From positions 1 through 40,711 of the forward strand of contig CAIOYH010000184.1 of the NCBI GenBank assembly GCA_903862465.1: a stretch of 40,711 bases of DNA. The letters run 5' to 3'. Below the pieces are notes generated by a model. It saw only the letters and a list, made by a program, of their open reading frames with translations, did no database searches and was not told the DNA's origin. Both the position numbers and the translations under genes were made by a program. The DNA comes from an uncultured bacterium (lineage in GTDB: Bacteria > Bacteroidota > Bacteroidia > Bacteroidales > CAIWKO01). Positions 1 to 8,717 of this stretch are shown piece by piece. Position 1 is the first letter of the stretch; each line of letters starts with the position of its first letter.

Positions 1-123
1 GGAGCATATTTTGAAAAAGTTAATGACAAACTAGTCCTAAGGATAGCTCTTAATAAGAAAAGAAGAGCGTGGTTTTCTGGATTGTGGAATTATGGCAAAG
101 AGTATGATTTCCCCTTTCAATAA
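1..123 (+). CDS. C-terminal fragment of a hypothetical protein cut by the window edge (…VLRIALNKKRRAWFSGLWNYGKEYDFPFQ*)
   Basis: Open frame 1 from base 1 to TAA at 121-123; start lies outside the window. Confidence 0.5.
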   Translation, partial: GAYFEKVNDKLVLRIALNKKRRAWFSGLWNYGKEYDFPFQ

Positions 124-262
124 TCTAATGCGGAATCTGGGATTAAGTCATTCGGATACTGTGTGTGCGGGACAGGCTGTTGGTCATCCATGGTGGAGGG
201 TTGACATAAACCCCTCATTTATAGTGCTTCGGGGATAAACTACTATACACAAAGGGCGATGA

Positions 263-470
263 AGTAGATATTATGCGCACTTGACTAAATATTATGGACA
301 CTTAAGTAAATATTATGGACACTTGACTAGATATTTTGCTCTCTTAAGTAGATATTATAGACACTTGACTAGATATTTTGCTCTCTTAAGTAGATATTAT
401 GGACGCTTGACTAGATATTTTGCTCTCTTAAGTAGATATTTTGGACACTTGACTAAAGATTACGAATCGA
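263..470. repeat. Tandem repeat array 1, 21-bp period with alternating 42-bp higher-order unit (agatattttgctctcttaagt / agatattatggacacttgact)
   Basis: About 9 consecutive 21-nt units read directly; alternate A/B types; intergenic. Confidence 0.95.
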
Positions 471-581
471 GAATTTAATAAACAGTTCATTTACAGCCCA
501 TAAGATTGACAGGTAAAAAATCGTTCTCTTAATTGGTGAAAGGATTAGCGTTGGGTATGTATGGTCGGGAGGCTTCAATAA

Positions 582-743
582 TTGAAAAGGGATTTAGGCA
601 GCGCCAAAAAGATAGAGGTGGCAGAAGTGGGAATCACTGCCGAACTACTGCCTTATGTTAATGGGGTGTATTCAATGATTTTCAATAGATATGCTGTTGA
701 AAACAAATCAATATACTTTAATAAATTTATCAGAATAGATTGA
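582..743 (+). pseudogene. Possible degenerate T9SS C-terminal sorting-domain relic
   Basis: Reads LKRDLGSAKKIEVAEVGITAELLPYVNGVYSMIFNRYAVENKSIYFNKFIRID*, resembling T9SS tails (LPNGVY…KFIKV); a neighbouring frame upstream reads MYGREASIIEKGF, suggesting a frameshift; no start codon context. Confidence 0.35.
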
Positions 744-2360
744 CTCTTTAGTTTCTATGAGTACGGTGTAAACTCCGTTGGGCAGGTTTCCGGTATTTAT
801 CTTCAGATTGGTAGATGTACTAAACGTATCCGTATATACCTCTTGCCCCATGGTGTTATAGATTTTTATTATAGCATTTTGCGTAGCCATATCCGTTAGG
901 GAAACATACAGAACATTGGCACTTGGATTGGGATATAGATTCATTTTGGTTATTGCTTTTACGGGCGGAACATTCAAAGTGGAGCAATCGCCAATGGTAT
1001 AGCTGAACGCCACTTCGCGGTTGTGATGGACGCCGCTTAGGGTGTCGATGGGCAAATAGGCGCGCACAAAGTCAACTTTGACACAAACGGGCGAAACCGT
1101 AACGCGCAAATGTCCGGAGCCACCAATGGTGTCGGCGGTGTAAGCATCGGCATTTGCCACCATACCTATCTCGTAAGTGGAATCTGATGGCATGGGCACT
1201 TCCTGATAAATGACACCGCCCAACTCCTCATGGGCGAACAAATGGTCGTGGCCCTGAAAGAAAATATTTACACCATTGTCCACAAACAATTGATGAATGG
1301 GTTTTGCCCATCCGGGACGTTTGGTGGTGAAACCAAAGGTGGTTCCATTATTTTCGTAGCCTCCCCACTCGTAGAAATGCGCTTGCACAGCACCACCTCT
1401 GCCTTCGCCGCTCACATGATGGGCAAAAACAAATTTATATTGCGCGGTGCTGCCTTCGAGGGTGTTCTTTAACCATGTATATTGCGGCAAACCGATGGTC
1501 CAATCCCATTTAACAGGCTTTTCGGTAGTGTCGTTATCATAGCGGTAAACATCCATCACCACAAACAAGGCATTTCCCCAAGTCCATGCGTAGTAGTTTT
1601 CCGGTTGCCCCATGCCATACCCTTCGTGAAGGGTGTCGCCGGTGTAAAAACTGTTGGGGACAGGGTTGGCAAAATATTTTTTACGTGCCAAGGTTGCGTA
1701 AATGCCTAAATTGTTGGGAGGGGTTTGCAATAAGTAATAGCGTTTCTCGCCTTCGTGGTTTCCAACGCAGAAATAATAGGGAATGGAATGACAAATGCTG
1801 CCTAATAAGGGACGATAGACCTTGTGCAAGGAATCGACCTGAGCGGATGTGATGGTGAAAGGATTATGATCGTCGCCATAGGTATCGCCCATGTCAATCA
1901 TAAAGTCAGGATGGTCGGCGGCTTGATTGGCAAGGGCAATTTTGTATTCGTTTTCGCAACCCTTTTTATCGTAAAGATGTACATCGGCTTCCACGGTAAA
2001 GGTGAAGGTGCTGCCTACAGCGCGTTGGGTGTAGAAACTATGCTCTGTTCCCATCAAATAGGTGCCTACACCCGTTTGGCGATAGCGTGTGCGATAATAA
2101 TATTTGGTGTTGGGTTGCAGATTTGTCAAATCAATATGATTGGGAATGTTCACAACATTGGTTATAGGCGTGGTGCTTTGGGAATAGTTGCCTGAAATGG
2201 TTCCGTATTCGGCATATACATCCACATGTTGATTGAATAAAAGGCTTAGGTTGATGGAAACATCGGTGGGTCTGCCTAAGATTTCGGAATAGGTTTGACT
2301 GTATCCATAATTTAACCCCAATAGGGTAAAAAACACAATAAGTTTGAAGATTGTTTTCAT
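708..2360 (-). CDS. Secreted metallophosphatase (purple acid phosphatase-like, N-terminal FN3-like domain) with T9SS type A sorting domain
   Basis: Signal peptide; motifs DMGDTYGDDH, GNHEG, FAHH, GHDH; C-terminal LYPNP…NLPNGVYTVLIETKESIYSDKFIKVY. Confidence 0.88.
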   Translation of the reverse strand: MKTIFKLIVFFTLLGLNYGYSQTYSEILGRPTDVSINLSLLFNQHVDVYAEYGTISGNYSQSTTPITNVVNIPNHIDLTNLQPNTKYYYRTRYRQTGVGTYLMGTEHSFYTQRAVGSTFTFTVEADVHLYDKKGCENEYKIALANQAADHPDFMIDMGDTYGDDHNPFTITSAQVDSLHKVYRPLLGSICHSIPYYFCVGNHEGEKRYYLLQTPPNNLGIYATLARKKYFANPVPNSFYTGDTLHEGYGMGQPENYYAWTWGNALFVVMDVYRYDNDTTEKPVKWDWTIGLPQYTWLKNTLEGSTAQYKFVFAHHVSGEGRGGAVQAHFYEWGGYENNGTTFGFTTKRPGWAKPIHQLFVDNGVNIFFQGHDHLFAHEELGGVIYQEVPMPSDSTYEIGMVANADAYTADTIGGSGHLRVTVSPVCVKVDFVRAYLPIDTLSGVHHNREVAFSYTIGDCSTLNVPPVKAITKMNLYPNPSANVLYVSLTDMATQNAIIKIYNTMGQEVYTDTFSTSTNLKINTGNLPNGVYTVLIETKESIYSDKFIKVY

Positions 2361-2409
2361 TGGTTTCGATTTTGAGTTGATATGATTATTGGTTTATTGA
2401 TTTATCAGG

Positions 2410-2527
2410 AGTTCTATAAATTGCTTTTTCATCGTTGGACTTCAATTTTTAAAATGCTCATTTACATTAGTAAACTCCGCTTTTAAAAATCTTGTCCGCC
2501 TCGAAAAATCTAATTTTTAGAACCCCT
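2410..2527 (-). repeat. Dispersed ~118-bp intergenic repeat, copy A, just upstream of the 708..2360 gene
   Basis: ~92% identical by eye to 6301-6419: ttctaaaaattagatttttc..ggcggacaag..tttttaaaagcg..gtttact….gtaaatgagcatttttaaaaatcgaag..caacgatgaaaaagcaattt. Confidence 0.9.
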
Positions 2528-2662
2528 CTTATGATTTTACTATACTAAGGTCTGTTTTGTTGAAAATGGTAGGATTTGAGTAAAAAACCTTCATAACGCA
2601 GAATAACTGATATTTAGATTACATATTATAAAGTTTAAATAATTCCAAACATAGTTTGAAAC

Positions 2663-2778
2663 GGATTTCACGAAGCCTAACTTGCATTTCATGGAGCCTA
2701 ATTCAGATTTCACGAAGCCTAACTTGCATTTCACCGAGCCTAACTTACGTTTTATGGAGCCTAACATGGATTTTGATG
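2663..2778. repeat. Tandem repeat array 2, 21-bp period (gatttcacgaagcctaacttg / catttcatggagcctaattca)
   Basis: 5+ units starting at 2663, 2684, 2705, 2726, 2747; begins 12 bp past the stop codon of the 2790..4460 gene. Confidence 0.92.
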
Positions 2779-2789
2779 TTATTACGGTT

Positions 2790-4460
2790 TTATTGTTTGA
2801 CGATTTTGAGTGTTTGAATGGCACGGTTCGCTGTTATTTTCAGGAAGTAAATTCCTTGTGTGAGGGAAGAAAAGTCTTGTTTTTCAATATTGGTTCCTTG
2901 CCACATAACTTTGCCTATCACGTTGGACAGTTCATAGGTTTCCTCACCTGTTTTATTGGTCATATTAATTTTATTGGTGAATGGATTCGGATAGCATTGC
3001 ATGTTTGATGACTTATTTGTGTAGGATTGAACTCCAATCGGACTCAATTCTATCACGTCGCCGGGCGTCAAAATGTGTCCTGTAAAGCCTGCATAGGTGG
3101 TTGGATAGCGATACACTCTAAACACGGAATTCATTTTCTCTTCGGGACGGACGGGATTGTTCGGGATAGTATCTCCTTGAATCAAGGGACCTGTATTGTC
3201 TGTTGGGCTCACATATTTCCATACGATTTGTCCGGCAGCAGTAACTTCGTAAAAGGTACCAAAAGGACCTGCATCTATCAAGGTATTGCCATTTGGCAGA
3301 CGTTGAGCACCTGAAATATCATGAGCAAAAACGGTATCGGGGGATGTCAAAGAATAGCTCCATGCGAAGTTGGTTGGTGCGAATGCTTGTCCGGTAGTAT
3401 ATGCATAATTTCCACTGACATCAACGGGAGGCGTGATTTCGTCTACAGTTGAATAATTGCGATTGACACCATTATTAAAACATAAAAGATTGCCGGCTCC
3501 CGGGCAGTCAGATTTTATCCATTCTACATCGTGTTGTTCAAAATATTTTTGGTTTGAAGTATTTCCGATTCCATAACATAATGGATTGCCCCAACGATAT
3601 ATCAAATCGCCACCTTTACCTCTGATTCCACCTGCATGAGAAGCCGATTGGGCGGTTGTAGTGCTATGGTCAACCACCCACAACTCGCTGTTGCCACGCA
3701 CACTCATAACAATTTGGTCGAAAGCTGCATTGTAGTCAATACAATTCATGTGATTCCAAAACAGAGGTTTGGTCCTGTGGTCGCCGGCGCAATCAATTAG
3801 TTCAGGATGGGCACTTGGAACCCCGTAATTTGATTTTGTTGCATCATGATTTTGAACCAAATGATCCCACACATGCCATTGCCAAACGACGGTTCCACCG
3901 GTTGGATAGGTAGGTTGGATTTCAATGATACAATCGGGTAAAATAAATCCTTTTTGATGTACATCAGACTGAAACGTAGCTGTGTCAAATCCTGCAGCTT
4001 CCACTTCTGCCAAAGTCTTTTTTTCGACCACTAGCATGATGATGTTTCCGTTGGGCAACTTTTTAATATCATGATGTTGCATATAAGTAGAAGTGGAATA
4101 ATCCATGCTCCATACCAAATTATCGTCCCAATCGTATTCTTCAATTCTGCCGCCTTCACCACCACCTGTGCCGAGGTTTCCTTGCGTCATGCAGGTGCGT
4201 AACAGATGTCCATTTTCTAATAAATAAACCGCTTGACCGGGCGCATAGGTGCTGTGAGTCCATTCGTGCAGCTTTTGTCCTTTGTTATTAATCAAATAGG
4301 TCATAGTGTTTTGCTTGGGAGCGAACAAGGTATAACCTTTGAAAGTTTGGTTTGTGTCGTTAATCAACACGCCTAATGTTTGTGCATGTAAGCCAATTAT
4401 ACTAGCATTAGTTAGTATAATGATACATACAAGGGTTGAGATAATTTGTTTTGTTTTCAT
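2790..4460 (-). CDS. Arylsulfotransferase (ASST)-like secreted protein with T9SS sorting domain
   Basis: GYTLFAPKQ…TYLINNKGQKLHEWTHS…HHDIKKLPNGNIIMLV…SAQRLPNGNT-type repeats; C-terminal CYPNPFTNKINM…QGIYFLKI. Confidence 0.8.
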   Translation of the reverse strand: MKTKQIISTLVCIIILTNASIIGLHAQTLGVLINDTNQTFKGYTLFAPKQNTMTYLINNKGQKLHEWTHSTYAPGQAVYLLENGHLLRTCMTQGNLGTGGGEGGRIEEYDWDDNLVWSMDYSTSTYMQHHDIKKLPNGNIIMLVVEKKTLAEVEAAGFDTATFQSDVHQKGFILPDCIIEIQPTYPTGGTVVWQWHVWDHLVQNHDATKSNYGVPSAHPELIDCAGDHRTKPLFWNHMNCIDYNAAFDQIVMSVRGNSELWVVDHSTTTAQSASHAGGIRGKGGDLIYRWGNPLCYGIGNTSNQKYFEQHDVEWIKSDCPGAGNLLCFNNGVNRNYSTVDEITPPVDVSGNYAYTTGQAFAPTNFAWSYSLTSPDTVFAHDISGAQRLPNGNTLIDAGPFGTFYEVTAAGQIVWKYVSPTDNTGPLIQGDTIPNNPVRPEEKMNSVFRVYRYPTTYAGFTGHILTPGDVIELSPIGVQSYTNKSSNMQCYPNPFTNKINMTNKTGEETYELSNVIGKVMWQGTNIEKQDFSSLTQGIYFLKITANRAIQTLKIVKQ

Positions 4461-4487
4461 AAGGTTGAATTTATTATAGTGTATATA

Positions 4488-6281
4488 TTAATGTATATAA
4501 ATCATCTTTTTACATAATTGGACATTGTTGGCTTTCAATACATAGAAATATGTTCCGCTTGGAAGCCTCATGCCGTTATCATTTGTGCCATCCCATTCGA
4601 CGGTATAATTTCCCTGCGAGTAATTTTTATTCAGCAGCGATTTTACTTGATTGCCTGAAAAATCATAGATAACAACATTAATATGTTTATACTCGGAGAT
4701 ATTGAATGCGATAGTAGTTTTATCTGAAAAAGGATTGGGATAATTTTGATTCAGGATGTCCTCGGGCGTGATGTAATCATCGCTGGGTTCTTTGCCCGTG
4801 AGGTCTGCGGGAGTGTAGTAATCAGGTGTAGCGCTTGTCATGGTGTTGCCGGGAGTTAAATCATGACCTGCTAATGCAGGATGGTCGCTAGTGTAACGAT
4901 ACGCGCGGAACACACCATTATAGGTAGGATAGTTATCCACTTTAATCTTCTTGATACCATCACGTGTCATTGGATTTATATATTCCCAAACGATGGAAGT
5001 ATCGGAAGGTTTCACTTCAAAGAAATGTCCGTCGTTCATGGAACATATCATGGTGTTGCCATTTGGCAAACGTTGTGCACTCGAACCAATAGTACTATAG
5101 AAAGACGTATTGTTTTTACTCGAAAATGTCCAAACAATTTGTTTCGAGACATTCTTTTTTTCTTTCATCAGATTTGCATCGGGCGAATTCACTATGGTAT
5201 AACCCGCATCCGGTGGATTGACAAAGGCTCCTGTATTTGTTCCTGAAGAATTCAAATATGGATTAATTTCAACAATATAGGATTGAGGGGTTAGTTCGAA
5301 CAAGTTTTCGGCATTATTGAATATCATGAAGTTTCCGGCGCCCGGGAGTCCCGGTTTTATCCATTGTATGTCGTGCGAACCACCCAATTGTTTTTGCCCG
5401 GCAGTTGCCTTTTCCCAATTTGCCAAAACCGAAGGAGGACTTCCACGATCATATTTGGCTGGGTCGCCAAAGCGGTATTTAAAATCTCCCAAACTGCTTG
5501 CCGCAAGTGTAATGCTGCTATCGGGATCGTTGGGCATAAAGGTATTGCCATGATCAATCACATAAAACTCGCCATGCACAGAATTAATGACAATCAAATC
5601 TAAACCTTGATTATAATCTAAGGAATTGCAATGTATCCAATCGCTTTTTACGGGATTGCCCGTAATATTCAAATCTATCCTTCCCGGGGTGTTGACAATA
5701 ACGCCATAGGTAGGCAGGGCAGGATACATATCTTGAACCACATGATTGAAAAACCACCATTCCCAAATCACAGTTCCTGCTCTGTTTACCTCAACAATGC
5801 AATCCATTTGAGGATTCGTATAGGTTTGAGAGGCATCGCATCCTGCTGCCAAACATTGAGCCGAAGTCAAATCTTTATTTGCAATAAAGATAAAGGTGGA
5901 ATCGCCCAACTTTGTATTATATATCTTTGCAAAATCGTGATGACCATGATAATTGGTTCTAGTTTCGGTATATTCCCAAACGATATTGCCATTCCAATCC
6001 AACTCACGCCATACATTTTGATTGCTTGGATTTCCGCCTACGGCATCTAATATGGTTCCTGCTTCTGTAAATCGAGGGTTAGTGCCAATGTTCCATGTGT
6101 GCACCACATGACCTTCCATATCTATTAAATAGGAAGTTCCTCGTGTGCCAAATAAGGTGTAACCATTGTACGCATTGGCTTCATCCCAATAGCGCGTTTC
6201 GGTTTTCACCATAAAACTTTCTTGGGCAATAGCAGCTATTGTCCAAAAGATAATGCTTGATAATAGAATTAGTTTTTTCAT
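4488..6281 (-). CDS. Arylsulfotransferase (ASST)-like secreted protein, paralogue of the adjacent gene, with FlgD-like/T9SS C-terminus
   Basis: GYTLFGTRGTSYLIDMEGHVVHTWNIGTNP…SAQRLPNGNTMIC; C-terminal NYPNPFSDKTTIAF…DGTNDNGMRLPSGTYFYVLKANN. Confidence 0.8.
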   Translation of the reverse strand: MKKLILLSSIIFWTIAAIAQESFMVKTETRYWDEANAYNGYTLFGTRGTSYLIDMEGHVVHTWNIGTNPRFTEAGTILDAVGGNPSNQNVWRELDWNGNIVWEYTETRTNYHGHHDFAKIYNTKLGDSTFIFIANKDLTSAQCLAAGCDASQTYTNPQMDCIVEVNRAGTVIWEWWFFNHVVQDMYPALPTYGVIVNTPGRIDLNITGNPVKSDWIHCNSLDYNQGLDLIVINSVHGEFYVIDHGNTFMPNDPDSSITLAASSLGDFKYRFGDPAKYDRGSPPSVLANWEKATAGQKQLGGSHDIQWIKPGLPGAGNFMIFNNAENLFELTPQSYIVEINPYLNSSGTNTGAFVNPPDAGYTIVNSPDANLMKEKKNVSKQIVWTFSSKNNTSFYSTIGSSAQRLPNGNTMICSMNDGHFFEVKPSDTSIVWEYINPMTRDGIKKIKVDNYPTYNGVFRAYRYTSDHPALAGHDLTPGNTMTSATPDYYTPADLTGKEPSDDYITPEDILNQNYPNPFSDKTTIAFNISEYKHINVVIYDFSGNQVKSLLNKNYSQGNYTVEWDGTNDNGMRLPSGTYFYVLKANNVQLCKKMIYIH

Positions 6282-6300
6282 ATTGCTGATTTATTTACGG

Positions 6301-6419
6301 GATTCTACAAATTGCTTTTTCATCGTTGGCCTTCGATTTTTAAAATGCTCATTTACTTGAGTAAACTGCGCTTTTAAAAACCTTGTCCGCCTTGAAAAAT
6401 CTAATTTTTAGAACCCCTC
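6301..6419 (-). repeat. Dispersed ~118-bp intergenic repeat, copy B, upstream of the 4488..6281 gene; overlaps the stop codon of the 6408..8693 gene
   Basis: Near identical to 2410-2527; contains inverted repeat TTTACT-CA-AGTAAA. Confidence 0.9.
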
Positions 6420-8693
6420 ATTAATTAATATCATTTTTTTTGTGATGAGTTGATTGTCGAATTGCATTTTGCACATATAAATTCCGTTAGGATAATTCTT
6501 AGCATTCCATTGATAGCTATGGAGTCCGCCAGATAATGTTTCATTTACCAGCGTGGTTACCAATTGCCCAAGTGGGTTATATATACTTAATGTAACATTT
6601 TTAGCTTCCGAAAGGGTAAATTGAATCGTGGTAGCAGTGGTAAAAGGGTTCGGAAAGTTTTGGTATAGTTGAATACCTGATGGGGAATTTCCTTCATTAT
6701 TATTTATGCTCGTTAAAGAACTATCATATTTTCTGGCGACTCTAAACCCGATATGATAATAGGGATGATTAGGGTCTTGAGGTCCACGGTAATAGGATGG
6801 ATTACGATTGGATATGCGAGAGTGTCCATCATTTTTAGCGGAAACCATAAGCCCATTATACCAGTTTCCCCCACGCATGCCACGATATGGTTTCCCATCG
6901 GGCATAATAAAACCTGTCGTTGGACCTGTTGGGTTATCAAAAGGACTGGTGCTATAATACGTTTGACCGTACCAATCGTTGATTAGTTCCCATGCATTGC
7001 CTTGCATATCATACAACCCATAACCATTGGCACCATCTAAGGTTTGGAAAGAGGTGGCTGTTGAGAGCCAGTTGTAATCGGATTTTTGTTTTAAAGTTCC
7101 ATTGTAGAATCCGGCGGGCGTTGTATAAGGATACAATGCGATGTTGGTACTTTCGTAGGGGTCGCCTGAGTTGGGTAGGTTTGCCCTTGTGGGTTCAATA
7201 CTATCGCCGCAGGCATAATTATAATAAGGGCTAGTATGTCCACCTCTTCCTGCCCATTCCCACTCAGCTTCAGTTGGGAGACGATACCCATTCTTGGTGA
7301 AGTCGCAGCTCCATGTGGTGAGATTATAACATTCGTTTAATCCGTTTTGCCGACTCAGCCAATTGCAGAATGCCGCATCGCCAAACCACATACTGCCTAC
7401 CACAGGATGATAAGCACGGAAGTCAGAAATAGTAAAAATAGTGCCATCATATTTTATGCTGTAATAGGAAGCAGTTTTATTTAATAAACAATATACATCC
7501 GTACCACCATGGGCATAAACAGTGTCATTTCTAACTTCTATCAAGCCTGCGAGCAAGCAAGAATTCAAAAATGAAACATACTGTTGGTTGGTTGTTTCCG
7601 TTCTTGACATATAAAAAGAATCTACTTTAACGGAATGTAAAGGGGTTTCGTCGCTTGGATGTCCCGGGTCAACGAAGCCAAAATGGTCGCCCATGCTAAA
7701 GGTATCAGCAGGAATCAAGGCATCTGAAAAGAAGAAATCATTGTTATCTAATCCACCTCTAACCAACAATACATAATCTTTAACGGTTTTGTTATGATAA
7801 GAAACTATGCCATAGCCCGTATGAATATCCCAAGCCTGTGTGGGCGTGTTATACATGCTGGTTGATGACCAAAAATTCCCTGTTTGAATGCCTGTAAAGA
7901 AAGTGTTATCAAATGAAGGGTTCATTTTGTTCACTATGTTCAAAGATTGCAGTTCTTTTATATTCGGTATTCTCCAATCTGTTTTTCCTGCTAAGGAAAA
8001 TGTATTAGCATAAGCCAATGCTTGTTCCCACGTCATGGAATCCTCGGCTTGATTTTTTTGCCAAACTAAGCCCGTATAATTATCTTTAATGGTGCCATTA
8101 CCAACATCCGTGAAATGTGGTACAGAAAATGTGGTAGTTATTGGGGTACGAACGGCTCTGACATGAAATCTCTTATTTCCCCCGGCGCTTACAGTTTCCG
8201 TTTTAGGATGTGCGCCAATGCCTCCGCCTGAATTGCATGCCCATATTTTGGTTGTATCGTCCACACGTTTTTCACTTGTCCACCAATAGTCAGCAAGTGT
8301 CTTTTTAAAATAAACTGTATCGAGCGCAGGATTGATATGATTGAAATGATGGATGCTAAACAGCTCAATGGAAGTTGGCAAACGCCAATCTGTGTATCCT
8401 GCTAAGACAGAATTGTTGCAATAGGTTTTAGCATTCTCATAGGTCATTTCTCCTCCATCTATTTTTTGCCACATCAAGCGGGTGTTGTTATCCGTAATGG
8501 TTCCATCTCCATTATCTGTAAAAGATAGAGGATTGATAACAATATCTGCATCTTCGCCATGCGTAGTCGTATAGCTTGTATTCTGTCCTGTTTCGGGGAG
8601 TTTAAAGGGAAGTAGTTTTTGAGCTTGAATGCTCGAAACCGATAATCCTATACATATTGTCAGAATTAGCTTTTTTAAGGTAGTCTTCTTCAT
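6408..8693 (-). CDS. Secreted protein with two DUF1566 (Lcl C-terminal-like) domains, a formylglycine-generating-enzyme (FGE-sulfatase/SUMF1-like) domain and a T9SS tail
   Basis: Two copies of F(T)D.G.GTI.DN.T.L.WQK…DWRLP…EL; YRLPTEAEWEWAGRGG…GLYDMQGNAWELINDWYG…RGGNW…GFRVAR; C-terminal LYQNFPNPFTTATTIQF. Confidence 0.87.
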   Translation of the reverse strand: MKKTTLKKLILTICIGLSVSSIQAQKLLPFKLPETGQNTSYTTTHGEDADIVINPLSFTDNGDGTITDNNTRLMWQKIDGGEMTYENAKTYCNNSVLAGYTDWRLPTSIELFSIHHFNHINPALDTVYFKKTLADYWWTSEKRVDDTTKIWACNSGGGIGAHPKTETVSAGGNKRFHVRAVRTPITTTFSVPHFTDVGNGTIKDNYTGLVWQKNQAEDSMTWEQALAYANTFSLAGKTDWRIPNIKELQSLNIVNKMNPSFDNTFFTGIQTGNFWSSTSMYNTPTQAWDIHTGYGIVSYHNKTVKDYVLLVRGGLDNNDFFFSDALIPADTFSMGDHFGFVDPGHPSDETPLHSVKVDSFYMSRTETTNQQYVSFLNSCLLAGLIEVRNDTVYAHGGTDVYCLLNKTASYYSIKYDGTIFTISDFRAYHPVVGSMWFGDAAFCNWLSRQNGLNECYNLTTWSCDFTKNGYRLPTEAEWEWAGRGGHTSPYYNYACGDSIEPTRANLPNSGDPYESTNIALYPYTTPAGFYNGTLKQKSDYNWLSTATSFQTLDGANGYGLYDMQGNAWELINDWYGQTYYSTSPFDNPTGPTTGFIMPDGKPYRGMRGGNWYNGLMVSAKNDGHSRISNRNPSYYRGPQDPNHPYYHIGFRVARKYDSSLTSINNNEGNSPSGIQLYQNFPNPFTTATTIQFTLSEAKNVTLSIYNPLGQLVTTLVNETLSGGLHSYQWNAKNYPNGIYMCKMQFDNQLITKKMILINEGF

Positions 8694-8717
8694 GGTTTTT
8701 GTTCTTTTTTAATATAT

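Noticed and set aside
281-478. ORF-track protein TKYYGHLSKYYGHLTRYFALLS…
   Set aside because: Entirely inside the 21-bp array; openness is explained by the period being a multiple of 3; no ribosome site or family recognised
1230-2195. Plus-strand ORFs antisense to the metallophosphatase (and similar antisense ORFs within 4881-6050, 6753-7291, 9522-9983)
   Set aside because: Shadow ORFs opposite well supported secreted-protein genes
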